Origin: Ensifer oleiphilus
Lineage (GTDB): Bacteria; Pseudomonadota; Alphaproteobacteria; Rhizobiales; Rhizobiaceae
Direction of reading: 5' to 3'
DNA: 64,000 bases
NCBI RefSeq assembly: GCF_013371465.1
Contig: NZ_JABWDU010000001.1
Location: 558,001 to 622,000 of the forward strand
Part shown: in pieces, positions 1 through 9,205 of the stretch
Position numbering within the stretch: position 1 is the first letter of the stretch
Layout: each line of letters begins with the position of its first letter
The notes under the pieces: model-generated
Seen by the model: the letters and a program-made list of their open reading frames with translations, nothing else
What the model was told of the DNA's origin: nothing
The model's database searches: none
Position numbers and translations under genes: made by a program

Positions 1-901
1 GGTAGGGATCGACCGAGCCGGTATCGAGGTCGTCGTCGCCATATTTGGAATCGTTGAAGTGGAAGCCGCCGAGCTTCTTGAACTGGATGAGCCGGGCGAC
101 GATCATCTCGATGTTGACGTTGGGCGCGTGGTGGCCGAGGTCGACAAGGCAGAAGGCCTTGGGGCCGAGCTCCTGGGCGATCAGGTAATTGGTGCCCCAG
201 TCCTGGACGACCGTTGAATAGAAGGCCGGTTCGAACATCTTGTGTTCGGTGAAGACGCGCCAGTCGTCGGGTAGTGCGGCATAGACCGCTTTCATCGCAT
301 CAAGGTAGCGCTCGAACGACTTGGTGAAATTGCTCTGGCCGGGAAAGTTGGAGCCGTCGCCGACCCAGACCGTCAGCGCCTTCGAGCCGAGTTGCCGGCC
401 GATGTCGATGCATTCGAGATTGTGTTCGACCGCCTGGGCGCGGGTGGCCGCATCGCTGTGCGACAGCGATCCGAACTTGTAGGAATGCGCCTGTCCGGGC
501 GCATCCGAAAACGTGTTGGAGTTCATCGCGTCGAAGCCGAGACCGAGGGCCGCGCCCTTCTGTTTCAGCTCCTGGATGTCGCTCACCTTGTCCCACGGGA
601 TGTGCAGCGAGACGTTGGGCGTTGCCCGCGTCAATTGCTGGATGACGGCGCAATCCTCCAGCTTGTCGAAGATGTTGCGCGGCTCGCCCTGGCCGGGGAA
701 GCGGGCGAAACGCGTGCCGCCGGTGCCGACACCCCAGGAAGGCACGGCGACGCCATAGGCGCCGACCTTCGCCTTGATGGTGTCGATATCGATGCCGCGG
801 CGGGCCAGTCTTTCGCCAAGGCTGGCATAATCTTCGCGAAGAGCCGCCTCGCGCCGTTGGTTTTCCACGTCGAGGACGCTTTTGCCGATCATGGTGCTCA
901 T
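1..901 (-). CDS. rhaI: L-rhamnose isomerase, C-terminus cut by window edge
   Basis: Converts L-rhamnose to L-rhamnulose in the cytoplasm. The frame reads leftwards from ATG at 901 (peptide begins MSTMIGKSVLDVENQRR) and stays open to base 1, so about 300 N-terminal residues are visible and the stop lies outside. The stretches VDLGHHAPNVN and GGFHFNDSKYGDDDLD look like the metal and substrate residues of the xylose-isomerase-like TIM barrel, as in the rhizobial/Pseudomonas type of rhamnose isomerase. GGAGAG sits about 6 bases before the ATG. A second ATG at 892 is possible. The gene follows rhaD by 13 bases and is surely in the same operon. Confidence 0.9.
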   Translation of the reverse strand, partial: MSTMIGKSVLDVENQRREAALREDYASLGERLARRGIDIDTIKAKVGAYGVAVPSWGVGTGGTRFARFPGQGEPRNIFDKLEDCAVIQQLTRATPNVSLHIPWDKVSDIQELKQKGAALGLGFDAMNSNTFSDAPGQAHSYKFGSLSHSDAATRAQAVEHNLECIDIGRQLGSKALTVWVGDGSNFPGQSNFTKSFERYLDAMKAVYAALPDDWRVFTEHKMFEPAFYSTVVQDWGTNYLIAQELGPKAFCLVDLGHHAPNVNIEMIVARLIQFKKLGGFHFNDSKYGDDDLDTGSVDPY

Positions 902-914
902 CAAACTCTCCGGC

Positions 915-3014
915 TCAGCGGGTGAACGACTGGGCGTTGCCCGCGTCGACATTGACGATGTTGCCGGTCGATTTCGCCGACATGTCGGAGGCTAGGAAGT
1001 AGATCGCCTCGGCGATATCCTCCGGGAACACGCTGAGCTTCAGCATCGAGCGCTCGCGGTAGTGCGCCTCCAGGTCGTCGACATCCATCTTGTAGGCGGC
1101 GGCGCGCTGTTCCTTCCACTCGCCGGTCCAGATTTTCGAGCCGCGCAGCACCGCGTCCGGGTTGACGACGTTGACGCGGATCTGGGCTGCGGCTCCCTCG
1201 AGCGCCAGGCAGCGGGCGAGGTGAATTTCGGCGGCTTTGGCGGTGCAATAGGCCGATGCGCCGGGCGAGGCGGCAAGGCCGTTCTTGGAGGCGACGAAGA
1301 CGACGTTGCCGCCGGCCTTCTGGTTGCGGAAGATGCGGAAGGCCTCGCGCGAAACGAGGAAGTAGCCGGTCGCGAGAATGTCCATGTTCTTGTTCCAGAG
1401 CGCCAGCGTCGTGTCCTCGACGCTGGCGGAGGAGGCAAGGCCGGCATTGGAGACCAGGATATCGAGGCCGCCGAAGGCGAGAAGCGTATCCCCGAAGCCG
1501 CCCTCCACGGCGGCCTCACTGGTCACGTTCATGCTGACCGAGCGGACGAAATCCTTGCCGTGGCGGGCTGCAAGCTCGCTTTCGGCGCTAGCGAGCGCCG
1601 TCTCGTCGATATCGGCGAGGACGACGCAGGCGCCCTCCTGCATCAGCCGGTGGGCCGTTGCCTTGCCGATGCCGCCGGCGCCGCCGGTGACCAGCGCGAT
1701 GCGGCCGGCAAGGCTCTTCGGCTTCGGCATGCGCTGAAGCTTGGCCTCCTCGAGCAACCAGTACTCGATGTCGAAGGCCTCCTGCTCCGGCAGGCCGACA
1801 TAGGTCGAAACCCCGGAGGCGCCGCGCATGACGTTGATGGCGTTGACGTAGAACTCGCCGGAGATGCGTGCTGTCGCCTTGTCCTTGGCAAAGGTGATCA
1901 TGCCGACCCCGGGCACGAGATAGACGACTGCGTTCGGATCGCGCATGGCAGGGCTATCCGCGTGCTTGCAGCGGTCGTAGTAGGCGGCGTAGTCCGCGCG
2001 ATAGGCGGTGATCGCATCAGGCAGTCCGGCCAGCGTCGTGTCGACATCCGGCTTTGCCGGGTCGAAATCGACGACCAGTGGCCGGATCTTCGTGCGCAGG
2101 AAATGGTCCGGGCAACTGGTGCCGAGCGCTGCTAACGGCTTCAGGTCGCGCGCGGCGACGAAATCGAGTACGGCCTGGCTGTCGTCAAAATGGCCGACCT
2201 TCTTCTCGTCGGTGCTGATAAGGCCACGGATCACCGGCATCAGCCGTTTGGCGATTGCCGCGCGCTCGGCCGCCTCGAGCGTCGGCTTTACGGCGCCACC
2301 GAAGGCTGGGCCAACGTTGTATTCCTCGAACCAACCGATCGCGACATTGATAATCTCGATCGTCGTTTCGTAGGCCTCTTTGGCCGTGTCGCCCCAAGTG
2401 AAGAGGCCGTGGCTTTCGAGGATGACGCCGCGCGCCTGCGGGTTCTTCGCGCAGAAATCGCTGAGCCAGAGACCGAGTTCGAAACCGGGCCGCTTCCAGG
2501 GCAACCAGCCGATCTCGCCGCCGAACAGGTTGTCGGTCAGGTTCTGACTGTCCTTGCTCGCCGCAATCGCGATGATGGCGTCGGGATGCATGTGATCGAC
2601 ATGTTTCTTCGGCACATAGGCGTGCAGCGGCGTGTCGATCGAGGCGGCGCGGGGGTTAAGATCGAACGTGCAATGCGGGAGGTAGCCGACCATCTCGTCT
2701 TCGAACGCGACGCCACGATAGATGCCCTTCAGTGCGTTGAGCTTGTCCATGTAGAGCGTGGCGAAGCCGTCAAGCTTGATCGTGCCGACGTCGCCGCCGG
2801 AACCCTTGACCCAGAGAACCTCGACCATTTCTCCGCTGAGCGGATCCTTCTCCATCACTTTGGCCGAGGTGTTACCGCCACCGTAATTGGTGATGCGCTT
2901 GTCGGAGCCGAGCAAGTTCGAGCGATAGAGCAGACGCTCTGGCTCGCTCATGCCCGCAGCCTTCGCGTCATCCCAAAGGTTTGCAAGTCCCGCGCCCTGC
3001 TGCTTGTCGAGCAT
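915..3014 (-). CDS. rhaD: Bifunctional rhamnulose-1-phosphate aldolase / short-chain dehydrogenase
   Basis: A 699-residue two-domain enzyme. Residues about 20-400 are a class II aldolase/adducin domain with GGGNTS (45-50) and the metal-binding histidines in DHMHPDA (about H141, H143) and SHGLF (202). Residues about 435-699 are an SDR domain with the nucleotide motif TGGAGGIG (443-450), NAG (523-525) and the catalytic YxxxK (Y589, K593). It should cleave rhamnulose-1-phosphate to dihydroxyacetone phosphate and lactaldehyde, and the SDR half should oxidise or reduce the lactaldehyde. It is the first gene of the leftward rhaDI operon, divergent from rhaR. This fusion is the usual form in rhizobia. 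Confidence 0.93.
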   Translation of the reverse strand: MLDKQQGAGLANLWDDAKAAGMSEPERLLYRSNLLGSDKRITNYGGGNTSAKVMEKDPLSGEMVEVLWVKGSGGDVGTIKLDGFATLYMDKLNALKGIYRGVAFEDEMVGYLPHCTFDLNPRAASIDTPLHAYVPKKHVDHMHPDAIIAIAASKDSQNLTDNLFGGEIGWLPWKRPGFELGLWLSDFCAKNPQARGVILESHGLFTWGDTAKEAYETTIEIINVAIGWFEEYNVGPAFGGAVKPTLEAAERAAIAKRLMPVIRGLISTDEKKVGHFDDSQAVLDFVAARDLKPLAALGTSCPDHFLRTKIRPLVVDFDPAKPDVDTTLAGLPDAITAYRADYAAYYDRCKHADSPAMRDPNAVVYLVPGVGMITFAKDKATARISGEFYVNAINVMRGASGVSTYVGLPEQEAFDIEYWLLEEAKLQRMPKPKSLAGRIALVTGGAGGIGKATAHRLMQEGACVVLADIDETALASAESELAARHGKDFVRSVSMNVTSEAAVEGGFGDTLLAFGGLDILVSNAGLASSASVEDTTLALWNKNMDILATGYFLVSREAFRIFRNQKAGGNVVFVASKNGLAASPGASAYCTAKAAEIHLARCLALEGAAAQIRVNVVNPDAVLRGSKIWTGEWKEQRAAAYKMDVDDLEAHYRERSMLKLSVFPEDIAEAIYFLASDMSAKSTGNIVNVDAGNAQSFTR

Positions 3015-3099
3015 CTCGAATTCCTCCCGGTCCGTTGCCTCGCGGCTTGGCGGCCGCGTGGAGATGTGGTTGGCATCAGATCACATGGCTCGAAAGTCG

Positions 3100-3119
3100 T
3101 TGTCAATCAAAAACGATCA
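3100..3119 (+). promoter_or_regulatory. Candidate RhaR operator, left site
   Basis: A 20-base site starting TTGTCAATCA. It matches the reverse complement of 3155-3174 at 17 of 20 positions by direct comparison. It lies between the divergent rhaD and rhaR starts. That it binds the DeoR-type RhaR is inference. Confidence 0.6.
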
Positions 3120-3154
3120 AATTCGCGCATATCGCACTGCACAATGAAAAAATA

Positions 3155-3174
3155 TGATTGATTGTGATTGACAA
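3155..3174 (-). promoter_or_regulatory. Candidate RhaR operator, right site (inverted copy)
   Basis: An inverted copy of the 3100-3119 site, with the first ten bases (TTGTCAATCA, read on the minus strand) identical. The site centres are 55 bases apart. It ends 43 bases before the rhaR ATG, so binding here could control rhaR itself as well as rhaDI. Confidence 0.6.
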
Positions 3175-3216
3175 TGTTTGGTCGTGATGGAAGCATGCAC
3201 ATTATCGGAGGAACGG

Positions 3217-4029
3217 ATGCACGAGAAAGAAAGACATCGGATCATTCTGTCGGCGGTTCAGGAAAAGCCTGTCGTCACGGTGCCGGAACTGGTCGATCTG
3301 ACCGACAGTTCCGAGGCGACGATCCGGCGCGATATTGCGGCGCTCCACGTGCAGAAGCGGCTGCGGCGCGTGCGCGGCGGGGCCGAGGCGATCAATCCGC
3401 CGCAATTCGTGGGCCTTGCCGGTCGCCCGTTCAAGGTCAATGAGAGCCTGCATGCGCGGGAGAAGCAGGCGATCGCCAAGGAAGCGGTTGCGCTCTGCGA
3501 AGACGGCGAGCCGATCATCATCAATGGCGGCACGACCACCTTCCAGATGGTGCACTTTCTGACCAATCGCCGGATGCAGGTCTTCACCAATTCGTTTCCG
3601 ATCGCCGAGCATCTGCTCAAGCATTCGAAGAACACGGTGATGCTGTCTGGCGGCACCATCTACCGCGAGCAGAACATCATCTTGAGCCCCTTCGACAATG
3701 ACGTGACGCGCAATTTCTATGCGCGCCGCATGTTCATGGGCGCCCAGGGGCTCGGTCCGCTCGGCCTGATGGAAGCCGACCCGCTGCTGATCCAGGCCGA
3801 ACAGAAGCTGATCGATCAGGCCGACGAACTCGTCGTGCTGGTCGACTCCTCGAAATTCCACAAGCGCTCCAGCCTCATCCTGTGCGGATTGAAGCGGATC
3901 GCCACTGTGATCACGGATTCGGGCATCGAGGACAGGCATGCCGCGATGCTCGAAAATGCCGGCGTGCGCCTGGTGATCGCCAGTGCCAGGGCCGGCACGG
4001 ATGCTGAGACTGCATCCTCGACCGCTTGA
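3217..4029 (+). CDS. rhaR: DeoR-family transcriptional repressor of rhamnose genes
   Basis: 270 residues. The N-terminal winged helix includes VTVPELVDLTD and SSEATIRRDI, the DeoR-type recognition region, followed by the basic wing LRRVRGGAEAI. The rest is a DeoR C-terminal sensor domain (IINGGTTTFQM, VMLSGGTIYREQ, VLVDSSKFHKRS). The start at 3217 is chosen because GGAGGA lies 6 bases upstream; the frame stays open 13 codons further up. It stands divergent to rhaDI and just upstream of the transporter genes. By analogy with R. leguminosarum it is the negative regulator of the locus; the effector is unknown from sequence. Confidence 0.88.
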   Translation: MHEKERHRIILSAVQEKPVVTVPELVDLTDSSEATIRRDIAALHVQKRLRRVRGGAEAINPPQFVGLAGRPFKVNESLHAREKQAIAKEAVALCEDGEPIIINGGTTTFQMVHFLTNRRMQVFTNSFPIAEHLLKHSKNTVMLSGGTIYREQNIILSPFDNDVTRNFYARRMFMGAQGLGPLGLMEADPLLIQAEQKLIDQADELVVLVDSSKFHKRSSLILCGLKRIATVITDSGIEDRHAAMLENAGVRLVIASARAGTDAETASSTA

Positions 4030-4153
4030 GACGGCCGAGGGGAGGGGAAGATCGACACCGGTTGCAAAAGGCCGGGCCGGTTCGAATTGGAGAAGGTCAG
4101 TACCGGACGATGCGGTCATCCCGATCGCGTCCCGGTTCATGGGAGGAGTGGAA

Positions 4154-5143
4154 ATGAAGATCCTGAAATCATTGATGGTCACGGCCGCCGTTTCGCTGGC
4201 GTTGATGGCCAGCGCCGCGCATGCGGAAAACAAGAAGATCGCGCTCGTCGTCAAGGCGCTCGGCATCGGCTTCTTCGAGGCCGCCAACAAGGGCGCGCAG
4301 GAAGCCGCAAAGGAACTGGGCAATGTCGAGGTGATCTACACCGGTCCGACGACCACGACCGCTGAAGGCCAGATCGAGGTGATCAACTCGCTGATCGCCC
4401 AGAAGGTCGATGCGATCGCGGTATCGGCCAACGACACCGACGCGCTGGTTCCGGCGCTGAAGAAGGCGATGGATCGCGGCATCAAGGTCATCTCCTGGGA
4501 CAGCGGCGTCGCCAAGGACGGCCGCCTGATGCACCTCAACCCGTCTTCGAGCCCGCTGATCGGCAACATGATCATCAAGCTCGCCGCCGACAATCTGCCG
4601 GAAGGCGGCGATGTCGCCGTGCTCTCGGCAACGGCGACCTCGACCAATCAGAATGTCTGGATCGAGGAAATGAAGAAGGTCCAGGGCAACTACAAGGGCA
4701 TCAATGTCGTTGCTACCGTCTACGGCGACGACCTGGCCGACAAGTCCTACCGCGAAACGCAAGGGCTCATCCAGTCCTACCCGAACCTGAAGGCGATCAT
4801 TGCGCCGACCTCGGTCGGCATCGTCGCCGCGGCTCAGGCTGTCACCGACGCCGGCAAGATCGGCCAGATCAACGTCACCGGCCTTGGTCTTCCCTCGGAA
4901 ATGGCCGGCCACGTCAAGTCGGGCGCATCCAAGTCCTTCGCCATCTGGAACCCGATCGATCTCGGCTACTCCGCAACGATGATCGCCAATGATCTCATCA
5001 ACGGTGCCGAAGCCAAGCCCGGCGCGGAGCTGAAGATGGGCCGCATGGGCGCCGTCAAGCTCGACGACAACAACGAAGGCGCAATGGCCGACCCGTTCGT
5101 CTACGACGCGTCGAACGTCGAAGAGTTCGCAAAGATCTTCTGA
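4154..5143 (+). CDS. rhaS: Rhamnose ABC transporter, periplasmic substrate-binding protein
   Basis: 329 residues, a type I periplasmic sugar-binding protein of the RbsB/CUT2 kind. A clear signal peptide ends in SAAHA, with cleavage predicted after residue 24. The mature part carries typical family segments (VVKALGIGFFEAANKGAQEA near the N-terminus, then AISANDTDALVPAL-like and TSTNQNVW). The start at 4154 has GGGAGG upstream; the open frame extends 57 codons further with no good ribosome site. The gene lies 124 bases after rhaR and is followed by a RIME-like repeat before rhaT. Confidence 0.92.
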   Translation: MKILKSLMVTAAVSLALMASAAHAENKKIALVVKALGIGFFEAANKGAQEAAKELGNVEVIYTGPTTTTAEGQIEVINSLIAQKVDAIAVSANDTDALVPALKKAMDRGIKVISWDSGVAKDGRLMHLNPSSSPLIGNMIIKLAADNLPEGGDVAVLSATATSTNQNVWIEEMKKVQGNYKGINVVATVYGDDLADKSYRETQGLIQSYPNLKAIIAPTSVGIVAAAQAVTDAGKIGQINVTGLGLPSEMAGHVKSGASKSFAIWNPIDLGYSATMIANDLINGAEAKPGAELKMGRMGAVKLDDNNEGAMADPFVYDASNVEEFAKIF

Positions 5144-5169
5144 TCGGCGAGGGGCGTTTGATCGCATCC

Positions 5170-5318
5170 GCCCCTCATCCGCCTGCCGGCACCTTCTCCC
5201 CGCTTACGGGGAGAAGGGACAAGCGGCATACTCGCCCGTCCCCCCTGCCACCAGTGAGTGGCTGGTTCCCAACGGACCCCCTCTCCCCGAGAGCGGGGAG
5301 AGGGCTGGGGTGAGGGGC
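5170..5318. repeat. RIME1-like rhizobial intergenic mosaic element
   Basis: The element is bounded by the inverted ends GCCCCTCA (5170-5177) and TGAGGGGC (5311-5318). It contains two GC-rich palindromes with 11-base arms: 5192-5202 with 5207-5217, and 5279-5289 with 5294-5304. The CCTTCTCCCCG and CCCTCTCCCCG cores are typical of RIME1 elements of rhizobia. It occupies the rhaS-rhaT gap and would form strong hairpins in the transcript. Confidence 0.75.
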
Positions 5319-5401
5319 CATTTTCAGACTGCGGTGCGCTCGGTGTGAGGCACACAAATCAGGCGGAACTGAACTTGCTGCAGGACCAGACCACATCGCG
5401 G

Positions 5402-6898
5402 ATGAAACCCGCCATCGCGCTCGAGGGGATTTCGAAATCCTTTCCCGGCGTCAAGGCGCTGTCCGATGTTTCGCTGTCGCTTTATCCGGGTTCCGTGACG
5501 GCTCTCGTCGGTGAGAACGGTGCCGGCAAGTCGACCCTCGTGAAGATCCTGACTGGCATCTACCAGCCTGATAGCGGCAGCATCCGCGTCGCGGACGCGG
5601 AAACAGTCTTCCCGACAGCGCTTTCCGCCGCGCGTGCCGGCGTCACCGCCATTCACCAGGAAACGGTGCTGTTCGACGAACTGTCGGTTGCCGAAAACAT
5701 CTTTCTCGGACATGCGCCCCGCAATCGTTTCGGTCTGATCGACTGGAAGAAGTTGAATGCGGATGCGCGCGCGCTTCTGCTTCGCGCCGGTGCCGATTTC
5801 GATCCGACCATCCGGCTTCGCGATCTCGGTATAGCGAAGAAACATCTGGTGGCGATTGCCCGGGCATTGTCGGTCGACGCCCGCGTCGTGATCATGGACG
5901 AACCGACGGCGGCGCTGTCGCACAAGGAAATCCACGAACTCTACGCGTTGGTCGAACGGTTGAAGGCGGACGGCAAGGCGATCCTGTTCATTAGTCACAA
6001 GTTCGACGAGATCTTCCGCATCGCCGATCGCTACACCGTGTTTCGCGACGGAACGATGGTCGGCGAGGGGCTGATTGCCGATGTCGCCCAGGACGATCTC
6101 GTGCGCATGATGGTTGGGCGCGCGGTCGGCTCGGTCTATCCGAAGAAGGACGTCGTCATCGGCGAGCCGGTGCTGACGGTCTCCGGCTACCGCCACCCGA
6201 CCGAATTCGAGGACATCAACTTCGAACTGCGGCGCGGCGAGATCCTCGGCTTTTATGGCCTCGTCGGTGCCGGCCGTTCCGAATTCATGCAGTCGCTGAT
6301 CGGCATCACCCGCCCGTCGGCAGGCGCCATCCGGCTCGATGGCGAGATCCTGGTGATCCGCAGCCCGTCGGAAGCGATCAGGAGCGGCATCGTCTATGTG
6401 CCCGAGGAGCGTGGTCGCCAGGGCGCGATTATCGGCCTGCCAATCTTCCAGAATGTCACGCTGCCCTCCTTGTCGCGCACCTCGCGCTCCGGCTTCCTGA
6501 AGCTTGCCAATGAGTTCGCGCTTGCGCGCGAATATACCTCGAGGCTCGATCTGCGGGCAGCTTCGCTCGACCAGGATGTCGGCACGCTTTCGGGCGGCAA
6601 CCAGCAGAAGGTGGTCATCGCCAAGTGGCTGGCAACGAAACCGAAGGTGATCATCCTCGACGAGCCGACGAAGGGCATCGACATCGGCTCCAAAGCCGCC
6701 GTTCACGCTTTCATGAGCGAACTTGCGGCCGAGGGCCTCAGCGTCATCATGGTCTCGTCGGAAATCCCCGAAATCATGGGCATGTCGGATCGCGTCATCG
6801 TCATGCGCGAGGGCCGCATCGCCGGCCGCTTTGAGCGCGACGAGCTGACGGCGGAAAAGCTGGTGCGCGCGGCAGCCGGCATCGTGGAGGCCGCATGA
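5402..6898 (+). CDS. rhaT: Rhamnose ABC transporter, duplicated ATP-binding protein
   Basis: 498 residues with two nucleotide-binding domains, as in RbsA-type CUT2 importers. The first half has Walker A GENGAGKST (about 37-45) and Walker B VVIMDEPTAALS, with the degenerate signature usual for this half. The second half has the normal degenerate Walker A GLVGAGRSE, a full signature LSGGNQQK and Walker B VIILDEPTKGID. ATG 5402 is the first ATG after the RIME-like repeat; the frame is open further upstream, through the repeat, which is unlikely to be translated. The ribosome site before 5402 is weak, so a TTG start at about 5374 is an alternative. The stop overlaps the rhaP start. Confidence 0.9.
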   Translation: MKPAIALEGISKSFPGVKALSDVSLSLYPGSVTALVGENGAGKSTLVKILTGIYQPDSGSIRVADAETVFPTALSAARAGVTAIHQETVLFDELSVAENIFLGHAPRNRFGLIDWKKLNADARALLLRAGADFDPTIRLRDLGIAKKHLVAIARALSVDARVVIMDEPTAALSHKEIHELYALVERLKADGKAILFISHKFDEIFRIADRYTVFRDGTMVGEGLIADVAQDDLVRMMVGRAVGSVYPKKDVVIGEPVLTVSGYRHPTEFEDINFELRRGEILGFYGLVGAGRSEFMQSLIGITRPSAGAIRLDGEILVIRSPSEAIRSGIVYVPEERGRQGAIIGLPIFQNVTLPSLSRTSRSGFLKLANEFALAREYTSRLDLRAASLDQDVGTLSGGNQQKVVIAKWLATKPKVIILDEPTKGIDIGSKAAVHAFMSELAAEGLSVIMVSSEIPEIMGMSDRVIVMREGRIAGRFERDELTAEKLVRAAAGIVEAA

Positions 6899-7875
6899 TG
6901 GCAAAGCTTTTGAAAAATCGTGAACTGTTGCTCGTCGGCGCGATCCTGGTGCTGATCGCGCTGATCGCCTGGCGCTTCCCGCCCTTCGTCGCGCCGGCCA
7001 ATCTGGCGCGGGTCTACAACGACACCTCGATCCTGATCATCCTGGCGCTCGGCCAGATGGCGGTGATCCTGACGCGTTGCATCGATCTGTCGATGGCGGC
7101 AAACCTCGCGCTTTCCGGCATGGTCGCGGCGATGCTGAACGCCGCCTTTCCCGGTCTGCCAATCCCGATCATCATCCTCTCGGCGATGGCGCTCGGCGCC
7201 GTCCTCGGCATGATCAACGGCGCGCTGGTCTGGAAGCTCGACATCCCGCCGATCGTCGTCACGCTCGGTACGCTCACCATCTATCGCGGCCTGATCTTCC
7301 TGCTCACCAACGGCAAGTGGATCAATGCCCACCAGATGAGCGATGCCTTCAAGAGCTTTCCACGTGCCGATCTGGCCGGCATTCCGGTGCTCTCCTGGCT
7401 TTCCGTTGTCATGATCGCGGCGATGTTTCTGGTCATGAGCCGCACCGCCCTTGGCCGCGCCTTCTTTGCCGTCGGCGGCAATCCGCATGCCGCGGTCTAT
7501 ACCGGTATCGATGTCGGGCGCACCCGCTTCTTCGCCTATTGCCTCTCGGGCACGCTGGCCGGCCTCTCCGGTTATCTCTGGGTATCGCGTTATGCGGTCG
7601 CCTATGTCGATATTGCCGCCGGATTCGAACTCGACATCATCGCGGCCTGCGTCATCGGCGGCATCTCGATCGCCGGCGGCATCGGCTCGGTGCCGGGCGC
7701 GGTGCTCGGCGCCATGTTCCTCGGCGTCATCAAGAACGCCCTGCCGGTCATCAACATCTCGCCGTTTGCGCAGATGGCGATCTCCGGCATGGTCATCATC
7801 ACGGCCGTTGCCGTCAACGCCCGTGCCGAACGGCGCAAGGGCCGCGTCATCCTCAAGAAGGCGGAGGCTGTCTGA
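6895..7875 (+). CDS. rhaP: Rhamnose ABC transporter permease 1
   Basis: 326 residues, a polytopic BPD_transp_2 permease of the RbsC family with about eight to ten hydrophobic segments. The diagnostic stretch ILTRCIDLSMAANLALSG corresponds to the usual GGIDLSVG region, and the C-terminal GGISIAGGIGSVPGAVLGA matches the family glycine-rich loop. The start overlaps the rhaT stop by 4 bases (ATGA); ATG 6898 is equally possible. It pairs with rhaQ to form the membrane channel. Confidence 0.92.
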   Translation: MMAKLLKNRELLLVGAILVLIALIAWRFPPFVAPANLARVYNDTSILIILALGQMAVILTRCIDLSMAANLALSGMVAAMLNAAFPGLPIPIIILSAMALGAVLGMINGALVWKLDIPPIVVTLGTLTIYRGLIFLLTNGKWINAHQMSDAFKSFPRADLAGIPVLSWLSVVMIAAMFLVMSRTALGRAFFAVGGNPHAAVYTGIDVGRTRFFAYCLSGTLAGLSGYLWVSRYAVAYVDIAAGFELDIIAACVIGGISIAGGIGSVPGAVLGAMFLGVIKNALPVINISPFAQMAISGMVIITAVAVNARAERRKGRVILKKAEAV

Positions 7876-8879
7876 TGGCCGAAACGCATCTCTCCCCCCG
7901 CAACATTCCCGATCGCCTGGAAGGGCGCAGCGCGCGCTTGCTGAAGAGTTGGGAAAGCCTGCTGCTCGTTGTTGCCTGCCTCATCTTCCTCGGCAATTCG
8001 CTGGCTTCGCCGTATTTTCTCGATCCGTGGAACCTGTCCGACGCGACGTTCAACTTTACCGAAAAGGCGATGATCGCCTTCGCCATGGCGCTGGTGATCA
8101 TTTCCGGCGAGATCGATCTCTCGGTCGCCTCGATCATAGCACTTGCCTCGACGGCCATGGGTTATGCGGTCCAGCTCGGCTTCGACACGCCGGCGCTGGT
8201 GGTGGTCGGACTGTCTGTCGGCCTTCTCTGTGGCGTCGTCAACGGCCTGCTGATCACCGGTCTTGGCCTGCCGTCGATCGTTGTCACCATCGGCACCATG
8301 AGCCTGTTTCGCGGCCTGTCCTTCATCATCCTTGGCGACCAGGCCTTCACAGGCTATCCCGACAGCTTTGCCTGGTTCGGGCAGGGCTATATCTGGTGGG
8401 TGTTCTCGTTCGAGTTCACGCTGTTCGTCGTGCTCGCCGTCATCTACGGCGTGGTGCTGCACAAGACCAATTTCGGCCGCGCCGTCTACGCCATCGGCAA
8501 CAACCAGACGGCAGCACTGTTTTCCGGCATCCGTGTCGGCAGGGTGAAGTTCACGCTGTTCCTGCTGACAGGCCTGATGGCCGGCCTTGCCTCGATCTGC
8601 CTGACCTCGCGTCTCGGCTCCACCCGCCCGTCGATCGCACTCGGGTGGGAGCTGGAGGTGGTCACCATGGTCGTGCTCGGCGGCGTCAGCATTCTCGGCG
8701 GTTCCGGCACCATTCCGGGCGTGGTGCTTGCCGCTTTGATCATGGGCATGGTCACCTTCGGCTTCGGATTGCTGAACGTGCCGGGCATCGTCATGTCGAT
8801 CTTCATCGGTTTGCTGTTGATCTCGGTGATCGCCCTGCCCATTCTGTGGCGCCGCGCCCGCCGCCGTCTCGCCCACTGA
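7875..8879 (+). CDS. rhaQ: Rhamnose ABC transporter permease 2
   Basis: 334 residues, a second BPD_transp_2 permease. It has the [16 protein letters not shown] motif and the glycine-rich [19 protein letters not shown], plus a charged N-terminal tail of about 35 residues not present in RhaP and a basic C-terminus (RRARRRLAH). The start overlaps the rhaP stop by one base (TGATG), indicating translational coupling. Confidence 0.92.
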   Translation: MAETHLSPRNIPDRLEGRSARLLKSWESLLLVVACLIFLGNSLASPYFLDPWNLSDATFNFTEKAMIAFAMALVIISGEIDLSVASIIALASTAMGYAVQLGFDTPALVVVGLSVGLLCGVVNGLLITGLGLPSIVVTIGTMSLFRGLSFIILGDQAFTGYPDSFAWFGQGYIWWVFSFEFTLFVVLAVIYGVVLHKTNFGRAVYAIGNNQTAALFSGIRVGRVKFTLFLLTGLMAGLASICLTSRLGSTRPSIALGWELEVVTMVVLGGVSILGGSGTIPGVVLAALIMGMVTFGFGLLNVPGIVMSIFIGLLLISVIALPILWRRARRRLAH

Positions 8880-8886
8880 GGTTTTC

Positions 8887-9201
8887 ATGGAAAAATACGC
8901 TTTTCGCATGCGGCTCAACCCGGGAATGGCCGCCGAATATACCGCGCGCCACGACGCCATCTGGCCGGAACTGGTGACGCTGCTGAAAGATGCGGGCGTC
9001 ACGGATTACTCCATTCATCTCGACGAGGAGAACGATCTGCTCTTCGGCGTTCTCTGGCGCACGGACGATCATGGCATGGCCGATCTGCCCTCACATCCCG
9101 TGATGCAGAAGTGGTGGGCCCATATGGCCGACATCATGGAAACCCGTGGCGATAACGAGCCGGTCGCCGTGCCGCTCAAAACCGTCTTTTACATGAGCTG
9201 A
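8887..9201 (+). CDS. rhaU: L-rhamnose mutarotase
   Basis: 104 residues, the full length of the family. The N-terminal pattern [19 protein letters not shown] carries the catalytic His (about H22) with a nearby Tyr, and [16 protein letters not shown] is the conserved C-terminal helix. It interconverts the anomers of L-rhamnose so that the isomerase receives its preferred form. It lies 7 bases after rhaQ and 4 before rhaK. Confidence 0.93.
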   Translation: MEKYAFRMRLNPGMAAEYTARHDAIWPELVTLLKDAGVTDYSIHLDEENDLLFGVLWRTDDHGMADLPSHPVMQKWWAHMADIMETRGDNEPVAVPLKTVFYMS

Positions 9202-9205
9202 CCCG

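Noticed and set aside
5258-5401. An upstream extension of rhaT through the RIME-like repeat
   Set aside because: The added residues come from translating the repeat (RERGEGWGEG). RhaT relatives start near MKPAIALEGISKSFPG.
7077-8977. Long overlapping plus-strand frames in rhaP/rhaQ (500-600 codons)
   Set aside because: They contain Arg/His-rich translations in the wrong frame; the permease frames with membrane helices are the real genes.
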